Assembly: GCF_018408705.1 (NCBI RefSeq)
Contig: NZ_AP023420.1
Location: 1 to 64,000 of the forward strand
Direction: 5' to 3'
Source: Pusillibacter faecalis
GTDB taxonomy: Bacteria; Bacillota; Clostridia; Oscillospirales; Oscillospiraceae
DNA length: 64,000 nt
Below the pieces are notes generated by a model. It was not told the origin of the DNA. It searched no databases and saw nothing but the letters and a program-made list of their open reading frames with translations. Positions 62,102-64,000 of the stretch are shown here, one piece after another. Numbering within the stretch: the first letter of the stretch is position 1; every line of letters begins with the position of its first letter. A program made the position numbers and the translations under genes.

Positions 62102-62125
62102 ACCGGGAGGGATTTCCCTCCCGGT
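62102..62125 (-). terminator. Terminator of the lipoprotein gene
   Basis: ACCGGGAGGG/CCCTCCCGGT with loop ATTT, followed on the minus strand by TTTTTTG. Confidence 0.85.
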
Positions 62126-62128
62126 ATT

Positions 62129-63286
62129 TTACGCGCTCTCCAGCGTTTGATGCCCCGGATCATACACGAGGCGGCTGATCTGCTCGTCGACAGTCTCGCA
62201 GGTTAGACGCAGCGTGTTGTCCTCCAGCCATTCCAGGTTCAAAATTTCAATCTCTGAGCCGTCCCAGTCCTGGAGATCATATACGCCGCCGCCAGAGCCC
62301 TCACCCGGCCTTTGCCAACCCACAGAGAACTCTGTGGGTTCCTCTGTCAAAGCGGCGTCCCAGACTCCGTCTGCGGACCAGACCCGGTACCGGGCGGTGT
62401 TGCCGGCAAGGCGCCTTTTTGTCATTTGCTCCACTGCGGCGGACAGCTCTGCCCCTTCTCCAGGGGGCAGCAGAAACGCCGTGTCGCTGCCATAGCCCTC
62501 TGTGCTGGCCCAGTCCGCGCCGTTGGAGAGGTACAGATCGGTCCCGTCCGTTACCAGATAGGAGAAACGTTGCTCCGTGATCTCTCCGCCGCTGAGCATC
62601 CGCCAAAGAAAGCTTTCGTTCTCATAGATGACATCAATGACTATGGGCCATCCCTGTCCGTAGTCCTGTGCTGTCCGCAGCTGGCAGGGCGCGTCTAGGG
62701 AGACAAGTTCAAGAAACATCTCCGCCGACGCCGTATCTGCCTCTGCTCCCTCTGTAAACACCATGGTTCCGTCATCCTCTCCTGATGTGAGGTAGGCATC
62801 CTCAGGCAATTCCTCCAGCGGCGCGAAGCCGTAAGGCGTCTCTGCAGTATAGGGACTCTCCCCCAGGGTGAACTCTGCGGTCAGCTCCGCGCCGCCCACC
62901 TCTTTCACCAGGCGATAGGTCCCCGCCTCCGGCGGCTCCTCATAGAGCCAGAAGCCGCAGTTCATGGCCTTCGTCTGCCCCGGCCTCAAATCATATGCAA
63001 TGGCGGTCCAAGCAACATTTTCCCGCTCCTTTAGATCCTGCCACGATTCGCCGTTCTTTTGCTGGATGCGGTAGTCTTCTCCAAATTCCACCGTCTCCGC
63101 TGTGTCATTCCTAATAAAATAAGTATAGCTGGTCAGGGACGGATCATAGACCTTATGCTCCAGTTCCAAGCTCAACCCCACCACCTGCTCCGCGTCCACC
63201 TGCGGCTGCACCGGCGCACTCTGCACAGCAGGCGCGCAGGATGTCAGAAACGCGCTGCACAGCAATCCCACCAGAATTTTCTTCAT
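62129..63286 (-). CDS. Secreted lipoprotein with Ig-like domain, unknown
   Basis: 385 aa from the ATG at 63286 (six bases after AGAGGTG). Lipoprotein signal MKKILVGLLCSAFLTSCAPA. Residues about 45-140 look like the bacterial Ig-like fold found in clostridial lipoproteins (SYTYFIRNDTAETVEFGEDY, DLRPGQTKAMNCGFWLYEEP). The second half (about 170-385) is acidic, with repeated strand-turn segments and no known family. Probably a cell-surface protein. Single gene. Confidence 0.6.
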   Translation of the reverse strand: MKKILVGLLCSAFLTSCAPAVQSAPVQPQVDAEQVVGLSLELEHKVYDPSLTSYTYFIRNDTAETVEFGEDYRIQQKNGESWQDLKERENVAWTAIAYDLRPGQTKAMNCGFWLYEEPPEAGTYRLVKEVGGAELTAEFTLGESPYTAETPYGFAPLEELPEDAYLTSGEDDGTMVFTEGAEADTASAEMFLELVSLDAPCQLRTAQDYGQGWPIVIDVIYENESFLWRMLSGGEITEQRFSYLVTDGTDLYLSNGADWASTEGYGSDTAFLLPPGEGAELSAAVEQMTKRRLAGNTARYRVWSADGVWDAALTEEPTEFSVGWQRPGEGSGGGVYDLQDWDGSEIEILNLEWLEDNTLRLTCETVDEQISRLVYDPGHQTLESA

Positions 63287-63387
63287 TTGCATCACCTCTT
63301 GCCAATTTAGACGGAAGCTCTCATAAAAAGTTCCATGGATATGGCGAACTATACAAAATTCCCCAGCTTTTTTTTCGGTTTCCCTGC

Positions 63388-63416
63388 TTGCATTTTAGCA
63401 GGCAATCCGGTAAAAT
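63388..63416 (+). promoter_or_regulatory. Promoter of ssnA
   Basis: TTGCAT (63388-63393), 17 bases, TAAAAT (63411-63416). Transcription would start near 63423, nine bases before the folded leader. Confidence 0.7.
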
Positions 63417-63431
63417 ACAAGCACAAGCAAA

Positions 63432-63545
63432 GAATGATAGCTGAAACGGAGTGCTGCGCGCACGGGCTGACACCTATCATTCGGGATTATGATGGGTGTT
63501 TCAGACCAGGCAGGGTTTGGAGCACCCTTTCTTTTTCCCGTGCGC
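63432..63545 (+). ncRNA. Structured ssnA leader, candidate riboswitch/attenuator
   Basis: A closing stem GAATGATAG (63432-63440) with CTATCATTC (63474-63482) surrounds a hairpin GTGC/GCAC. A 14-bp terminator stem follows (63494-63507 with 63514-63527, three G-U pairs, then TTTCTTTTT). CTGAAAC (63441-63447) inside the first loop is complementary to GTTTCAG (63498-63504) in the terminator's left arm, and GCGCACGGG (63458-63466) to CCCGTGCGC (63537-63545). The pairings exclude one another in pseudoknot fashion, as in a ligand-controlled terminator. Class not recognised. Confidence 0.6.
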
Positions 63546-63568
63546 CACGGAAAGCAGGAGGTTTATCT

Positions 63569-64000
63569 ATGATCATACTGGCAAACGGCAGAGTTATCAC
63601 CCGGAACCCCGGCGGCATGGGATACCTCCCGGACGGCGGCGTGGCCGCCGACGGCGGAACCATTGTGGAGGTAGGCTCCACCGCGGACCTGAAGTCCAAA
63701 TATCCCCAGGCGGAATTTGTAGATGCCCGGGGCGGCGTCATCATGCCGGGACTTATCAACGCCCACACCCATATTTACTCCGCCCTGGCCCGGGGCCTCT
63801 CCATCGACGGCTACAACCCCACCAACTTCTACGAGGTGCTGGACGGCCAGTGGTGGTATATCGACCGGAATCTGGACCTGGAGGCCACCCGCGCCAGCGC
63901 CCAGGCTCTGGTGATTGACTCCATCAAGCAGGGCGTCACCACCATCTTCGACCACCACGCCTCCTTCTGTGAGATCCCTGGCTCGCTGATGAAGATCGCG
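63569..64000 (+). CDS. ssnA: SsnA-type aminohydrolase, start only
   Basis: First 144 residues; the gene runs out of the window. ATG at 63569 after CAGGAGG. ILANGRVITRNPGGMGYLPD, then MPGLINAHTHIYSALARGLS with the metal-binding HTH pair, YNPTNFYEVLDGQWWYIDR and VTTIFDHHASFCEIPGS are typical of SsnA, an amidohydrolase of the cytosine-deaminase class. It is repeatedly found with the xanthine dehydrogenase/purine breakdown genes of E. coli and gut clostridia. The exact reaction is unsettled. Purine breakdown yields formimino and formate units, which would feed the fchA-fhs cluster elsewhere in this window. Confidence 0.85.
   Translation, partial: MIILANGRVITRNPGGMGYLPDGGVAADGGTIVEVGSTADLKSKYPQAEFVDARGGVIMPGLINAHTHIYSALARGLSIDGYNPTNFYEVLDGQWWYIDRNLDLEATRASAQALVIDSIKQGVTTIFDHHASFCEIPGSLMKIA

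Noticed and set aside
63432..63545. Purine (guanine) riboswitch call for the ssnA leader
   Set aside because: The conserved three-way-junction bases of that class are not present; only the gene context suggested it.

Overview
The window reads as the chromosome of an anaerobic, spore-forming Gram-positive gut bacterium of the Clostridia, most likely an Oscillospiraceae relative of Flavonifractor, Lawsonibacter or Intestinimonas. The evidence is the hprK-glcK-murB-rapZ-yvcK-whiA block, small clostridial families (DUF4317, DUF4364, DUF6485, DUF3788), ATP-type PEP carboxykinase, a formate-tetrahydrofolate cluster, potABCD and an ssnA start. Species is inferred; there is no rRNA. The sequence is a mosaic: about 1-13.3 kb is AT-rich mobile DNA, and the rest is GC-rich host DNA with strong sigma-A promoters and intrinsic terminators.

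1-10.5 kb is the inside of a Tn4451/TndX-type integrative mobilizable element. It holds a large serine recombinase (broken), tnpV, small transposon proteins, a MobV/Pre relaxase with an oriT-like stretch, a CHC2-zinc primase (broken), a VirE-like ATPase (broken), a GTTGTCG repeat field and a TnpW-like protein. Between these lie four small membrane or lipoprotein cargo genes. Duplicated promoter and terminator blocks flank them, as if cassettes had been added stepwise. 10.5-13.3 kb is a second accessory patch on the minus strand: a serine recombinase whose ribosome site lies inside a perfect inverted repeat, the tail of a type I restriction specificity gene, a membrane protein, and a TIGR02391/HEPN protein with a zinc ribbon. 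It abuts tRNA-Ser(CGA).

13.5-24.7 kb is a metabolic island: two tandem YtcJ-like amidohydrolases, folC, an FNT-family formate channel, folD, fchA, fhs, a FadR-type GntR regulator and panB. An 11-base operator, TGGTCATACCA, occurs identically just downstream of the promoters of panB and of the amidohydrolase pair, with a near copy at the fhs promoter. This suggests one regulon joining formate, tetrahydrofolate one-carbon units, hydroxymethyl transfer and amide hydrolysis.

24.7-64 kb is mostly housekeeping: a 3D-domain cell-wall protein, cstA, rsmA, pckA, dnaE, whiA-yvcK-rapZ-murB-glcK-hprK, rpmB, gpsA-plsY-der, yceD-rpmF, an RluA-type pseudouridine synthase, the polyamine transporter potABCD, a FlK-like thioesterase, a hemolysin III family protein, a lipoprotein and the start of ssnA (purine-catabolism associated). 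The ssnA leader has a promoter, a closed stem, a terminator and a segment able to compete with that terminator. It looks like a transcription-attenuation riboswitch of a class I do not recognise.
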